Below, in pieces: positions 1-12,059 of a stretch of DNA of 64,000 bases (position 1 is its first letter; every line of letters begins with the position of its first letter). This DNA is from Cephalotrichum gorgonifer (Eukaryota; Ascomycota; Sordariomycetes; Microascales; Microascaceae), in contig ONZQ02000009.1 of assembly GCA_900312665.1 (NCBI GenBank), forward strand, positions 248,001 through 312,000, in the 5' to 3' direction. The notes beneath the pieces were generated by a model that had not been told where the DNA came from, ran no database searches, and was given only the letters and a program-made list of their open reading frames with translations. The position numbers and the translations under genes are program-made.

Positions 1-2541
1 AGAAGGAAAAAAAAAGGGGGGGTTGAAGAAGACCTGCCTTATTGGGTCCTGTCTAAATCCGGGCTGGGCCCTGGAGGGAACGCCAACCCAGCTATGGCTA
101 AGGATAATATCATAGATGCCTGTACTACAAGTAAAGTACGGACGGATACGAATGAAGGGGAAGGCGGCACACTATAACCTAGTCAGGGGGACACTTGGCT
201 GGGGTTCCGAACAACGGCCCGTCTTCGCGTGGTGTCGAGAGAAGTGAGGCATGTTTACGTCCGCTATGCGCGAGTAGTCAGACTCGGTGTATCAAAAAAA
301 AAACCAGAATATGGTTTCGTGAGAGATTGTTTTTCCTTTATTGTTCGTATTATTCGTGGTTTCATAGTATGCCCGCACTACTCCCTGAATATTAAACAGA
401 TAATGGCACATTAATATTCGAGTCAAGGACAAAAAGACTGAGTGATCGTGCAAGGGGGATCGCGGGAGGAAAAAGTTATCCGTCATTGAGAGTATACTAA
501 AGCGCGGAGCACATTCATTACATTACTGCGTGGGTTCATGATGCGATGTATGGGTGGAGCCTGGATCTGGCCTGGCCCGTGCTGGGAGAGATTTCGGGCA
601 TTTTTCCTTACATTATGCATATGCAGTGCCAGTGCGATGCTGTGCATTGGCAGCACATATGCAGGGACAGGCATCTACCGGTGACGGGGGCCTCCTTCCT
701 CGACACACCACCACGGTTGCCTCGAACGCGGGGTTGAGCAGCTGGAGGAAGGTACCACCACGCTCCCTCCACCCTCCCTAATGGTGGCACAAAGTTCAGG
801 ACACAACTACATACCGAGTCCATATATATTGTATTATTCCTAAATGTAATAAATACTTCCATGCACCCTATCGAGCTCAGTCAAACCAATACTCAGCGAT
901 CGGACAGATAGCCCCCAACCCTGAACCAGATCCATCACTCGCACAGTGATCCTGGGCGAGACAACGTCAGGCAAGACATATCACTACCTTGTCGTAGTCT
1001 CGCCGCCCCGCTGCCAACATCCGCCATTCCCCATCCCATCCCATCCCCATATTAGTTAAGTTGTCAATGTCACATACAATAAACCCCGCAGTGCTGAATC
1101 AATGCCGGTCCAGCTGCGAGTGGCAAGGGTTCGTGGCGCCGTTCATAGATCGCGGTCCACGGACGTTGGAACCACCACAAACCGACACACCTAGGCCGAG
1201 GAGCAATCACGGGAGCAAAGTCTCCGGGACGCCAGGCCACTGGCCAGCGCGGAGACGATGGCATCAGCAGCCAGTTTCCCCACTACAGGTATTTTCCATT
1301 CCCAGCTCCCAGCTCTCCCTTTGAAAGGTGATCACTCTCTCCTACTAATCTCATAATAATTACTACACGCCCACCTCCGCTGAAAATAGAAATATCGGTA
1401 TTACGCGTACTCGTCCGGAGCACCTGTCCGCTGCGCTGCGCTGCAGTTTGACTGCCGATCTATCTCCATTGTCTTGATAGGTAGTTAAATTGTGTCTTGG
1501 ATAATTGTCCGAGAAACCCTCCGAGCGATCTCCAAGACACACACCCACCCACTCCCACCCCATTCGAACCCATGTCGACACTTTCTGAGCCCTAGCCAAA
1601 GGTCTCACACCCCGGCCTGCAAGCAATGACTTCCCCTGTTCCCCATTCGTGCGGCGTCCCCCTGGCGCTTGTTTCCGGGTCCGCGTCGTCGGCGAAACAG
1701 GGGGCTGCGTTAAAATGTCGCGTTTCTTGCTAACTACAACCACTTACATGGTACTTGTATGAGAAGAGATGCTCCACAGGGTAGCGCTAGCTCCCAGCTC
1801 CCCAGCTCCCGCGCCCAGCTCCCAACGCCAGCGCCGTCGCCTCACCCCCCTCCACCTCGACTCTCACCGCGGCCTTCCTTTTCCTTTCTCACCGTGGCTT
1901 TTGTGATATTCTCGTCATACTACTTGTACGTACCGCTCTTTGCGCTCCTCCCCCCCCCTTCCCCTTTTCCGGGGCTACCAACTAACGTACCCGTCTGCAG
2001 CCTTTGCTTGCCGGATGCTTTCCGAAAGTGGAAATGAACCTTTGTGTGTGGCTTGCTTTATTTGCCCGAAGGTCGTCACCTACCACCATCCTCAGCTAGG
2101 TGGCTCTCTCCCGTGAACCATGAGCCTGACCCAATCCCCACCACAATTCACGCTCCTATTCCGAGAGCGACAGTCGATCAGATCATCAGAGTCAACTTTG
2201 ACTCCGCCCCCATGGTAGCCCAGCCACCAAAGCCGGTGCGCCCTGCACGCCATTGTACATAATACCCTGCCGGGATGACAGGTAGCCAAACCCGCCCGTC
2301 ACATTCTGAATCCTATATAACGTCCGACCCGCCTCGCATGACACTAGTTTCCTAGCCCTCCCATCTCTAATACAATCACGACCCCGGTTGATATAAGACG
2401 CTAGCTCCCGATCCACAGACCAGTTTGCGCCCGTTCCATTTTCATCTTGACAAAAAAAAACCGTCATAGTTTGAAATCGTTTAAACCCACTGCTGCTCTC
2501 CGCGTACTCGTACATCCTTTTCACCCCGCCGATACACAGCC
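1..2541. other. intergenic / bZIP upstream region
   Basis: No coding frame here has recognisable protein content or splice structure. It holds short low-complexity stretches: CCCAT repeats near 1027-1050, a CGCTG triplet repeat near 1430-1445, and C- and T-rich tracts near 1830-1970. The last few hundred bases are presumably the promoter and 5' leader of the bZIP gene that starts at 2542. Confidence 0.55.
2314..2320 (+). promoter_or_regulatory. possible TATA box of bZIP gene
   Basis: TATATAA lies about 220 bp upstream of the bZIP start codon. A tiny upstream frame (ATG at 2338, stop at 2353-2355, five codons) follows about 20 bp later and could be a uORF if transcription starts just after the box. 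This is position and consensus only; no transcript evidence is available. Confidence 0.3.
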
Positions 2542-3473
2542 ATGGCTTCTCGACGATCCGGCCTCCACTCCCTCCTAAACTCCACGGACCCGCTCTCCGG
2601 ACCCACACTCGGCTCCGAATCCGCAGCCAGTCCTTCCGGCAGCAGCGACTTCATCTTGACCCCGCGATCAAGGAGCAACTCTAGCATGGCCTCGGCCAGT
2701 CCGCAGCGGCATCGTACCCCGACGCCACCACGAGCAGAAGCCTTTCACCACTCAGGTTTGTGAAAAACCCCAAGTGCTTTCTGGGGTTCCTAGGGCTCCG
2801 TTGGCTAACCCAGACGACGAATTGGGCAGACCATATGCATGTGGACTCCTCCCCGCAAGCAGCAGGTCATCGGGATGCGTATCGGGGTCAGTTTGCGCCT
2901 TCCGGAGCACCATCACACCGACTCACATCCACGGCACCACCACCACCTCATCACGGCTTCCGGCACCCGCCGGCCGCATATCACGAAGGGAGCGGGCCGT
3001 TGTCCGTCCATACCTCGTCCCAGCCTACACACAACTCATATCAACCGTTCCCCAACGGCAATCATCACGTCGCCCTTCCCGCCATAGACTCGATCCACCA
3101 GCCCAGAACGCCCGAGGGCCACCATGCGCCCCCTCTAAGCATGCACTCCCTCGCCAACTCCGTCGGGGACGGGATCCTCGTCAGCGTCGACACGTACTCG
3201 GCCTCGAAGGAGGCCGGCGGCAAGCGCCAGAAGAACGCCGACGCCTCGGCCCGCTACCGCCGCCGCAAGGCGGACCAGGCGGCGGAGGAGAAGTCCCGGA
3301 TCCTGGAGCTGCAGGAGGAGGCCCGGTACCTGGGCGGCAGGGTCATCGAGCTGACGAGGCAGAAGGAGTTCTACCGCTCCGAGAGGCAGATCCTGAGGGA
3401 GCTTATGGCGGGCGTGCCCGCCCTGGAGGATGCGGCGAGGAATCGGCCCAGGACCCCGGAGCTGTCGCTTTAG
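2542..3473 (+). CDS. bZIP transcription factor
   Basis: Predicted nuclear DNA-binding protein of 285 aa from exons 2542-2755 and 2830-3473. The 74-bp intron has a CTAAC branch point, and joining in phase gives ...HHS-D-HMHVD... The N-terminal two thirds are low-complexity (Ser, Pro, His, Gln). The basic region (about residues 203-220) contains NADASARYR, the N-x7-R signature of bZIP proteins (N207, R215), closest in style to fungal GCN4/CPC1-type basic regions (NxAxSARxR). The zipper follows with heptad positions L232, L239, L246, Y253, L260. Two adjacent glycines sit inside the zipper right after L239, which is unusual for a coiled coil. The tail after the zipper is only about 25 residues. 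Target genes cannot be read from the sequence. The family is confident; orthology to CPC1 is not, because the N-terminal activation region is not recognisable. Confidence 0.88.
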
Positions 3474-4297
3474 GGGTGGGGATTATGTCTACGGGAGACA
3501 TGGGGAAGGGAGGGCGTTTTATCTTTTTATCTAGACATTGGGTTGCTTTCAAAGTTGTCATGGGGGAAAAGGGGGGAAGAGGCTTACTCCCCCCACCACG
3601 TTATTATATTAATTTGTTTGATGGAGTTGGGAAGAAATGGTGAACTGGTCGTTCGCGGGATAGGGAATTCGAGGCGCCTTGGTTTTCCCTTAACGTCCGG
3701 TCCACTGTCCACCTCGGACAAAACATAACTATAGAGCAGTATATTTATTAATATCTCATCCTCTTTACCAGGAAGGGTCATGTTGCAGTGGAAAGCCATA
3801 TTTTAGGATCAGTTCCCATTCTGGGCTGGTTGTGGCTGGTTCGAAACCTTGTCATCGAGATATTCTGTTGTTAGTGTAGGAGTGAGAGGTAGAGAAAGTC
3901 CCATGTTGCACGAGATTGATGTACCCACCAGCCACAGGTTCGCCACACCCACCCGAACCCACGCCACATCGACCGTGCCCGCCCACACTACTTCGGCCCG
4001 GGTGGGACGTTTAGGACCTTGAATCTTGACGTCGTCGTAAACCAATATTATCAGGCCTTCCGCTACAGACAACCCCGCGCGGCCAAGACGACAACCACGA
4101 CGACAACCACGACGACTAAAACATATCATTCGCAGCCCCACGGCTGCCCGCGCATTTGCTGCGTGCACAACCCTACTTCAACAATCAACCACGGTTATAA
4201 TAAATCTCCCCTTGGCAGCTCCCCAACATCCTGCGATCTACAAATCCGTAACGCCTCATGATCTAAGCTCGACCATCCCACCATCCCACCTCCCGCC
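3474..4297. other. intergenic, no gene seen
   Basis: This lies between the bZIP stop and the ankyrin/DIL gene start, both on plus, so it should hold a terminator and a promoter. A short 12-bp tandem repeat lies at 4087-4116. Nothing else was recognised. Confidence 0.6.
4087..4116. repeat. 12-bp tandem repeat (GACGACAACCAC)
   Basis: Two and a half copies of GACGACAACCAC occur about 180 bp upstream of the ankyrin/DIL start codon. It is probably simple-sequence DNA in the promoter or 5' leader. Confidence 0.7.
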
Positions 4298-7008
4298 ATG
4301 GATTCTGGATTCTCCGACGGCGGCGACGGCGGCGGGAAGAAACCCGTGCGGACTTTGCCCGCCGACTTGCCAAAGTCACTAGACGATCGCAGGATGGTAT
4401 CGCCTTCTCTCCCCCAGGAGACAGAGATGTACGACGGATGGCAAGGTGCGTACATATCACGACCCGAGGTTCACGTCGCTCCCCCCCCCCTTTCCCCTAT
4501 ACCAACGCGGTAGCGCAAGTAGGGTGGGACACTCACACGATCCACCGCGAATAGGCCAATCTCAATTCCTAACATCGCCCATGCTGGCAAAGCCCCTCGA
4601 TTTCGGCAACCTCTCCCTCGACGACAGGGACTACTCCGACGACGTGAGGGCGAGCCCGATAAGTAACGAGGCAAGGCTGATGGAGATGATCGCCGCCCAG
4701 GCGGCCCACTCGGCCGGCCCCGTCTTCGGCGACGAGAACGCCATTGTGGCGGACGAGAAGCTCTCCGACGACGAGAAGCGTGATATGCTCCAAAAGTCAC
4801 TAAACATGGCGGCTAGCAACGGCGATGTTGATAGGATTAAGAAGATACTCACGGGAAAGGCGAGGGGGTTCGTCGATATCAATGCGCCGGACGAGGATGG
4901 CACGCCGGCGCTGATATATGCCAGCTGTTTCGTATGTATCACCGCGTCCTTATCGGCACGGTCACCGTCCACGGCAACTCCCCAGTGCTATTTTGCTAAC
5001 ACGATTACCTGACCAGGGCCACGAAAGCGTGGTCGAGGCTCTCATTGACGCCGGGGCCGACGTTGACAAGCAAGACCGGAATCAGTGGACAGCGCTGATG
5101 TGGGCCATGACGAACCGACATAAGAGCATAGCGAAACTCTTACTCGACCACGGCGCCTCGGCGGAGCAGAAGACCTCGAGCGGGAGGACAGCTTTCGACT
5201 TCGTCCCTCCCGATAGCGACATGTCGTGGTATCTCCACGACAGTGGCTACGCGTTGGGGACGGCGGGCGTGACGGACGACTTCTACAACTCAGGTTTTAC
5301 TCAGGATCGTTTCGAGGAGGAGATGGCCGCCGAGGAACTCCGGCAGAGGTTAATGATGGACAGCGCGCGGGATCTTGAAGTGGATCTTGGGAACGTTGGG
5401 ATAGATGATCAGCCCGAGGTAAGACAGGTCTTTTGCCCCCCTCCCCCCCTTTTTCCCCATCTCTACCTTGAACGTAAGGAGCTGACACCTGTGATGCAGC
5501 CCGTCGACGAATTCGACGATGAACAGCAGGAATTCGACTGGACGAGATGTAACCATGACCAAATGTTTGTATTCCAGGAGTCCGAACTGGACGCCATCTT
5601 GGATATCATCATTACCAACATGTCTCCGCAGCGGTCACCAACACAAAAGCCGGTCCCGGCCAACATGATCTTCCTGTCCGCCAGGTACGCGCACTACCAC
5701 GGAAGCCCGGAACTCCTCGCGAACCTCCTGATAAGCGCCATGGACAAGATCAACGACGTGGTGGAGGTGCACCAGTGGGACATGACGATTCTCGCCTTCT
5801 GGATGTCGAACGCGACGCTACTCCTGCATTATCTGAAGAAGGATGTCGGGCTTCTCGAGGCCACGTCAGAGTTCCAGGCTCACCTATCGGAGCTGATTAA
5901 CGAGATATTCATTCTCATCGTGCGAGACGCCGAGCGGCGCATGGATAAGGTTTTGGACGCCGCCATGCTCGACCACGAGACCATACCAGGCTTCGAAGAC
6001 ATTACCTTCCAGAACGAGTGGAAACTGTTCAAGAGGAAGGCTCAGGTCAAGGAAGAACCTCTGGAGAAGCGGTTCCGACCGCCGTCGCCCAAACAACGAG
6101 CGAAACCCGCCCCCCGCAACGTCACATCCATCCTCTCCTCGACCCTCTTTGTCCTCGACCTCTACGATATCCACTCGGTCATTGTGGCCCAGATCGTCTC
6201 GCAGCTAGTGTACTGGGTGGCGGCTGAGCTATTCAACCGGGTCATGTCCAACCGGAGGTACCTCGCGCGCACGAAGGCCATGCAGATACGCATGAACGTG
6301 TCCATCCTGGAGGACTGGGCTCGCGCGAACAACCGTCAGCCCGAACACTACGAGGGCGGCGACCTCAAGGCGTCGGGCGAGCCGACGGTCGACGCGGCGC
6401 GGAGGCACCTGGAGCCCATCATCCAGCTCCTGCAGTGGCTGCAGTGCTTCTCCTCGCTGAACGCCGACGACCTCGAGGCGCTCGTGGGCACGCTGCAGCA
6501 GCTGAAGCGGCTGACGCCGCAGCAGCTCATCCACGCGGCGAAGCACTACCGGCCCGAGGTGGGCGAGAAGGGGCTGCCGAAGAGCGCGCTGAAGTACCTG
6601 GAGGCCATACAGAAGGAGCAGGCGCTCGTGAAGGAGCGGCGGAGGAGCAGGCCGCCGTCCGCAGCGCCGAGGGCGGACAGCGCGCCCGGGACGCCCACGA
6701 AGGGCGCCTCCAACGGGCAGGAGAAGGCGGCGGCCGGGACGCCGGAGGGCCAACAGTACCAGGAGGAGAGCGAGGATGAGACGCAGGAGCACCTGCTTCT
6801 CGACCCGGCGCTGATGCTGCCGTTCTCGCTGCCGTCGGTGACGGACATGATGGTTAGTTTCGGGGCCGGGTTCGGCGGGGTGGACAGGGAGAGGGAGAGG
6901 AAGTATATACCGACGGTGCCGCCGGAGTTCCTGGCGAAGTTGGAGGTCAGCGGGGCGCGGAAGGGGCCGATGTTTGGGGAGAAGGACTGGGAGAATGAGG
7001 AGGTGTGA
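4298..7008 (+). CDS. ankyrin-repeat and DIL-domain protein
   Basis: An 811-aa protein from exons 4298-4445, 4555-4931, 5017-5418 and 5500-7008; all four join in phase with clean GT/AG borders. Residues about 130-245 form ankyrin repeats (for example GHESVVEALIDAGADVDKQD and WTALMWAMTNRHKSIAKLLL). From about residue 310 to 680 the sequence matches the DIL (dilute) fold found in the cargo-binding tail of class V myosins, including the helical blocks around YHGSPELLANLLISAM and LFNRVMSNRRYLART. A charged, Pro/Ala-rich stretch follows, then a conserved-looking C-terminus. Ankyrin-DIL fusions are a known fungal family without myosin motor or IQ motifs; a trafficking or cytoskeletal adaptor role is inference. 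The third intron (81 bp) is a multiple of three and stop-free, so retention would add 27 residues. Confidence 0.88.
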
Positions 7009-8271
7009 GGGTCGGGGCTCGGGGCCCGGTAGAGAGAAGGTGCGGGTCACTCTAGAACGCCATCTCGGCTTGAGCCGGTGGGAGGAGGGGAATATTCGAG
7101 TATATATAGCATTTTGTACCGGCCTTCTTTTGGAGGGAGCGGGAGCGAAGGAATGAGGGACGGCTGCATCATGATGGAAGTTAAATTAGAGATCTACAGC
7201 TAGGTGGCTAGCTATGTTTGGAGAGAGAAGAGAAATCAAAAGCAACCAGAACAGCCAAACATGGGTACGAGGACGAGTAAAGTTAGGACCCAGGATGTGT
7301 GCGGTTCGGCCCATTCCAATTGGGACTAAGAGAAAGAAAGTAGTGGGCACTAAGTTTAAGCTAACATTCCTTCGGTGGCCATTGTATCTGCTCTGGACTT
7401 GTAGACCGAGGTAAGGCATACATGTATCTATAGTAGATTATGTACTAGTGCAAGGAATAGGGTCACAGATTCCTACTGGTGCCTGGATTATGTTGACGGC
7501 CGTTTCAGCTGACAGACAGGGCTGTCATACCCTTTGTTCGAAGGATACAACTCATAGAGTAGATATCGAAGGCATGGCAAAAGTAGATTAGGAAACATGA
7601 TACACTTTTTTGTAATGTAACAAGTGTAGGATGTACAAGTAAATACTCGATTAGGCCCTCAACTGGATTGAGCAAAGAAAAAAAAAAAGCGAACGAGTCC
7701 CTGTTTCGCATGGCGGTGATGTCATGGATTTCGGGTGGTAAACCCGAAAAACAATAGGTGGTGGGCCCGATGGAATAGGGGGTGGTTGGGCCCTGGGATT
7801 AGCGTGATAGGGAAAGAACACAAGTAACTAGTCTAGCTTCTCCCAGGGGCGAACGGCGGCGGGGCTGAGCTGATGGTGGAGAGGGGCACTCTGAACTATT
7901 TTTGGACAAGCTGTGGGCCCTTGCGCAGGGGGGGCTAGACCCACGGTTACAATGGACTGGACGAGTACGAGTCCTCTCTACACATGGATATGAACGAGTA
8001 AGCCCACCACCGCTGGATCTCTCCCTCACGTCCCGCCCCTCTACATCCACCGCCTCTCTCTTCCCGCCCCCCCTTCTTATAACTGTCACCAACCTCTCTA
8101 CACAGCACAATCTTCCTTTCTTCGGCGTTTTCAATTAGGTGTTTCAACTCGGCGTTTCGAATTCCAATTCTTACCCTCCAACCCCTCAATTGCCTCAAAA
8201 CTACGAGCGATAGCCTCACAGAAGCAACCCGAACAAGCCCGAACAAAAAAACACCACAGCCGCCAGCAAAA
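7009..8271. other. intergenic, no gene seen
   Basis: This separates two plus-strand genes. There is an AT-rich TATATATAG stretch near 7096 and several T- and A-runs. No frame shows protein-like content. The C/T-rich DNA at about 8000-8100 is probably the GNA1 promoter. Confidence 0.6.
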
Positions 8272-8937
8272 ATGACCGAGCAAGGCCTCTTCCCCGCCTC
8301 TCTCCTCTCGCCGACCGTGTCGGCCTCGCTCCCCGAGGGCCTCGTCATCCGCGCCCTCCGCAGGACCGACTTCGACAACGGGTTCCTCGACTGCCTGCGC
8401 GTGCTGACGACGGTGGGCGACGTGTCGGCGGAGGCGTTCGCGGGCCAGTACGACGCCATGGCGGGGCAGGAGGGGTACTATATCCTCGTCGTGGAGGACA
8501 CGGCGAGGGGGGTTATCGTTGGGACGGGGGCGTTGATTGTCGAGAGGAAGTTGTGCGTGTTCTCCCCTTTCCCCTCTTCTTCCCCCTTTTCCCGTTTCCC
8601 CTTTTCTACTCCCACTCATTCCTCCTTGCGCGGCTGTGAGGCCACCGCCTTTGAATGGGACGTACATTTGCTAACTAGTCCCCTCAAAAACAGCATCCAC
8701 AACCTCGGACAGGTCGGCCACATCGAGGACATCGCCGTCGCGAAGGACCAGCAGGGCAAGAAGCTCGGCCTGCGGATCATACAGGCGCTCGACTACATTG
8801 CCGAGCAGGTGGGCTGCTACAAGAGCATCCTCGACTGCAGCGAGGCGAACGAGGGCTTCTACGTCAAGTGCGGCTTCAGGAGGGCGGGCCTGCAGATGGC
8901 GCACTACTACGCCGGGGAGAAGAAGACCACCAGCTGA
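8272..8937 (+). CDS. gna1: glucosamine 6-phosphate N-acetyltransferase
   Basis: It transfers acetyl from acetyl-CoA to glucosamine 6-phosphate, an early step of UDP-GlcNAc synthesis that feeds chitin, N-glycans and GPI anchors in the cytosol. The 174-aa protein comes from exons 8272-8552 and 8694-8937; the 141-bp intron uses GTGCGT with a GCTAAC branch. Joining in phase gives VERKFIHNLGQVGHIEDIAV, the most conserved block of the Gna1 family. The GNAT acetyl-CoA loop is QQGKKLGLRII, and the C-terminal NEGFYVKCGFRR block is also typical. Length fits yeast Gna1 (159 aa) and animal enzymes (about 184 aa). The start is the only ATG that keeps the family N-terminus (FPASLLSPTV...LPEGLVIRALRRTDF). 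Family assignment is firm. Confidence 0.95.
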   Translation: MTEQGLFPASLLSPTVSASLPEGLVIRALRRTDFDNGFLDCLRVLTTVGDVSAEAFAGQYDAMAGQEGYYILVVEDTARGVIVGTGALIVERKLCVFSPFPSSSPFSRFPFSTPTHSSLRGCEATAFEWDVHLLTSPLKNSIHNLGQVGHIEDIAVAKDQQGKKLGLRIIQALDYIAEQVGCYKSILDCSEANEGFYVKCGFRRAGLQMAHYYAGEKKTTS

Positions 8938-10239
8938 TTTGCTTCCCTGAGGCATATTTAAGAGCCTCTAAGGGGGGCCTAGGGGTGGGATGTCGAGGCA
9001 TTTTCATTTTCGCGAGGCTAGGAGTAGGATACAAAGGGCAAAAAGGGGGGAGGAGGGGGACGTCAAAAAGGGGGGCTGCGTACTGGTTTAGCTTCACCCC
9101 GCCTCCCAATCCCCCTTTTAGAATTATGATATCGGCACCGTTTTTGTTTTTGGTAGACGGGGCGCCTGATTACTTGGGCTCTCTTGGTGTTTTTCTCTTT
9201 TTTGTTCTTCTCGCTTTCGGCGTCAATGACCAAGCGAAGCCCGGGACAGGGACGGGAACGGAGGACGGAGGACGGAGGAGAGGTATGTGGTATCTGGTAT
9301 ATAGAGGCTGTTGTGGGGTTCCTTCAGCAAACGATGGTATTAATGCGGAAGTCGTACAAGTTGTCTTGGCTTCTTTTTTTTTCCTTTTCCCTTGTGTCTT
9401 TCCGGCAGTGTCACCGGCTTACGCATGCCTCTCCGTTTTGGTGCGACAGCCCATCCATCCATCCGCGCCAGTGGCCCCAATGTAAACGCCATCTACAAGG
9501 TACGTACACGCTGCTTGTACCTGAAAGACAGGTGACGGCGCCGGTCCAATCGACCGGAGGTCCGGAGAGCCAATATAAGCCGCGCCGGATATCCCCATGC
9601 CATCCACCGGCGGATATGATAAACTCTGCCGACGACACACGTACCTGCGTAAGCCAAAGCTGTGCCAAGTTCTGGCCTGACCCGGGGAAAGCGAGGGGAG
9701 AGAAACATGGTGCGACGATATGACGCCTCTCAGCTTTTTGGGAGGTTCATCATCCCTAGCATCATAGAATACACAAACTTATTTATATGCGGGCACCTCC
9801 CCGCTTCTTTGACCACTTTTGACGATGACGGATTGAACCACATATTGCTTTTTTTCTTCTGGGAGAGAAGAGTAATACTTAAAGGGTTCGCTTTTTTGCG
9901 GTCGCCTGCCTGCGGCCTGTCATTCTGACAGTTCAAGACTTGCGGTACCTGTTTAGAAATAAGAGAGGGAGACTAGGTGGTTGCTCTACCTATACCGACG
10001 ACCGTCCACTGATATCTGCCCACCGATTATTGCTGTTCCATACGAGGAGCCCGAAGAATAGTGACGAGACATTATTCGTCGGGTCAGACAGAGCATATCC
10101 CGTGATGGGGAACACGCCCAGTAGCGCCGTCACAACGCGAAGCAAGACTAATACTGGGAGGTTCTCTCTACGGACATCTGATACGTCCAGAAACACCGCC
10201 GCCCGCCAGCCAAACGGAACCCGGCCGAAGGCCCCGGAG
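8938..10239. other. intergenic, no gene seen
   Basis: Longer frames here lack recognisable motifs and splice logic. T-rich and G-rich tracts are common (for example 9180-9215 and 9365-9395). An in-frame upstream ATG at 10104 could lengthen the hydrolase gene, but the family comparison favours 10240. Confidence 0.55.
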
Positions 10240-11902
10240 ATGGCGGCAACGCAGGAGATTCTCGGCCCCGTCGAGCCGAGGGTGTGGCTCATGGGGACGG
10301 AGGCGTTCGAGCGGAGGATGCCGCACCACGAGGGCATCAAGGCTCTGTGGGAGACGAAGTGGAAGTTCCCGGTGCGTTTGGTCATACGAGTACTGGGAGG
10401 TAGCGAGAGAGAGGAAGGGAGAGTGGGTTGCTAACTATGACACAGTGTTCGAAGAGCGTCTATCCCTTCCACGACGGCCTGCTCGAGGACTTTGAGCCCA
10501 TCTTTGAGCATCTCATCAAAGTGAGTAGCACCCTTCTAGATGCACATATATTATATACGCATGCGTACATGCATATGTACACGCATTCATACATGCAGGC
10601 ATACACACATACGTGACTCTCCTCCCCCGGAGAAGCTAACAGCACCGAAAGAATAACATCAACGACGGGACCTCGCCGGAATACACCAATGCTTTCATCC
10701 CCACAGCAGACGCCCTCTCAGCCAAAGGCGACGAGGCCCACTCGGCAGGCGACACCAAGACCGCCATCGCGCTCTACCTCCGCGCCGCCTGCGTCCTCCG
10801 CATCGCGCGCTTCCCCTACATCACCTCCTTCCCGGACGTGAACTGCTCCGCCAAGTGGGCGGCCTGGGAGTCCCAGAAGAAGATCTACCTCCGCGCAGGC
10901 AGCCTCTTCGAGCGTCCCGTGGAGGAGGTCTCGATCCCGCACGTCTTCGCCTCGGGGCGCGACCGGAACTCCGTGCCGGTATACGTCCGGACCCCACCCG
11001 CTCGCGAGGGGGAGAAGTGTCCCGTCGTGCTGCTCATCACGGGGCTGGACGGGTACAGGCCCGACAACACGACGCGGTGCGACGAGTTCCTGGCGCGCGG
11101 GTGGGCGAGCGTCGTGGCCGAATGCCCGGGGACGGCGGACTGCCCCTCCGACGCGGCGGACCCGGCCGCGCCCGACCGGCTGTGGGACAGCGTGCTGGCG
11201 TGGATGGCGGCGGACGGCCGGTTCGACATGGGGAGGGTGGCGGTTTGGGGCCTCAGCGCGGGGGGTTACTACGCCGTGAGGATCGCGCACACGCACCGGG
11301 AGAGGGTCGCGGGCGTGGTGGCGCAGGGGGCGGGGTGTCACCACTTTTTTGGCCGGGAGTGGTTGTCGAGGGTGGATGGGCATGAGTATCCGTTCCAGTG
11401 AGTTGCCTTCGTTACAATTTCGTGAAGACGTCCGTGGGGGACGGAGGCAGGATGGGGAGAGCTGCAGGCTGTTGTGGGATTTGCGGGCTAATTGGCGCAC
11501 CGCAGACTTACACCGGCCATGGCGATGAAGCACGGGTATGACTCCGTAGAGGATTATAAAGTGGGCGTGCAGAAGAAGTTCTCGCTCCTAGAGACGGGTA
11601 TCATTAAGGGGCCGTCGACGAGACTGCTCCTGATCAACGTAAGTCTCCTCCACCCCGCCTCCTATCTCATCTTTCCGCCCGTACCTCTTATCATCCTCTA
11701 AACTAACCTGGAAAAGGGCACCCTGGACGGCCTCATGCCGATCGAGGACTCGATGATGTTGCTTGAGCACGGGACTCCCAAGGAGGCGGGGTTCTTCCCG
11801 GGGGCGCTGCACATGGGGTATCCGATGGCGAACTCGTCGGTATACCCCTGGATGGAGAGCGTCCTTGGCGTGAGCGGGGGTCACAAGGAGAATGTAGCTT
11901 AG
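10240..11902 (+). CDS. Ayg1/YWA1-type polyketide-shortening hydrolase
   Basis: A 423-aa alpha/beta hydrolase from exons 10240-10371, 10446-10520, 10652-11397, 11506-11638 and 11717-11902. All junctions are in phase. The blocks WETKWKF, CSKSVYPFHDG, ITGLDGYRPDN, PGTADCP, GLSAGGYYA, HEYPF, VQKKFSL and LHMGYP match the Aspergillus Ayg1 family throughout its length. The predicted triad is S271 (GLSAGG), D366 and H394. Ayg1 shortens the heptaketide naphthopyrone YWA1 to T4HN on the way to DHN melanin; related enzymes serve other polyketide pathways. Which substrate this copy uses is inference, because no polyketide synthase lies in the window. It converges with the SDR gene, with only 157 bp between stop codons. 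The start at 10240 is preferred; ATGs at 10104 and 10291 are alternatives. Confidence 0.92.
10540..10615. repeat. degenerate ATGCAT/TACAYGCAT repeat inside intron
   Basis: Intron 2 of the hydrolase gene (10521-10651) contains a run of imperfect alternating purine-pyrimidine units such as GCATGCGTACATGCATATGTACACGC. It is simple-sequence DNA inside an otherwise normal intron. Confidence 0.6.
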
Positions 11903-12059
11903 TGTCAGTACGACAGGTAAAGCCCAGGGTTTGGGGCGGTTGGTGTTTAAAGCTTTTGGGGCTCTTTTGAGATTTATATCATGACTTTTTTCCTCCACCT
12001 CCCCTCTCTGGCCATTCGTGAATCAAACCGTGCCAAGAAGATGAGGGGGACAAAACCTA

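Noticed and set aside
2774..3643. 289-codon frame overlapping the bZIP gene
   Set aside because: It is out of frame with the bZIP domain and Gly/Pro/Arg-rich, a shadow.
6229..7050. 273-codon minus frame across the ankyrin/DIL gene
   Set aside because: Arg/Leu/Pro/His-rich shadow of the GC3-rich DIL region, without domains.
10104..10239. Upstream in-frame start (MGNTPSS) for the Ayg1-like hydrolase
   Set aside because: It would add 45 low-complexity residues not seen in the family; 10240 aligns better, though it is not excluded.
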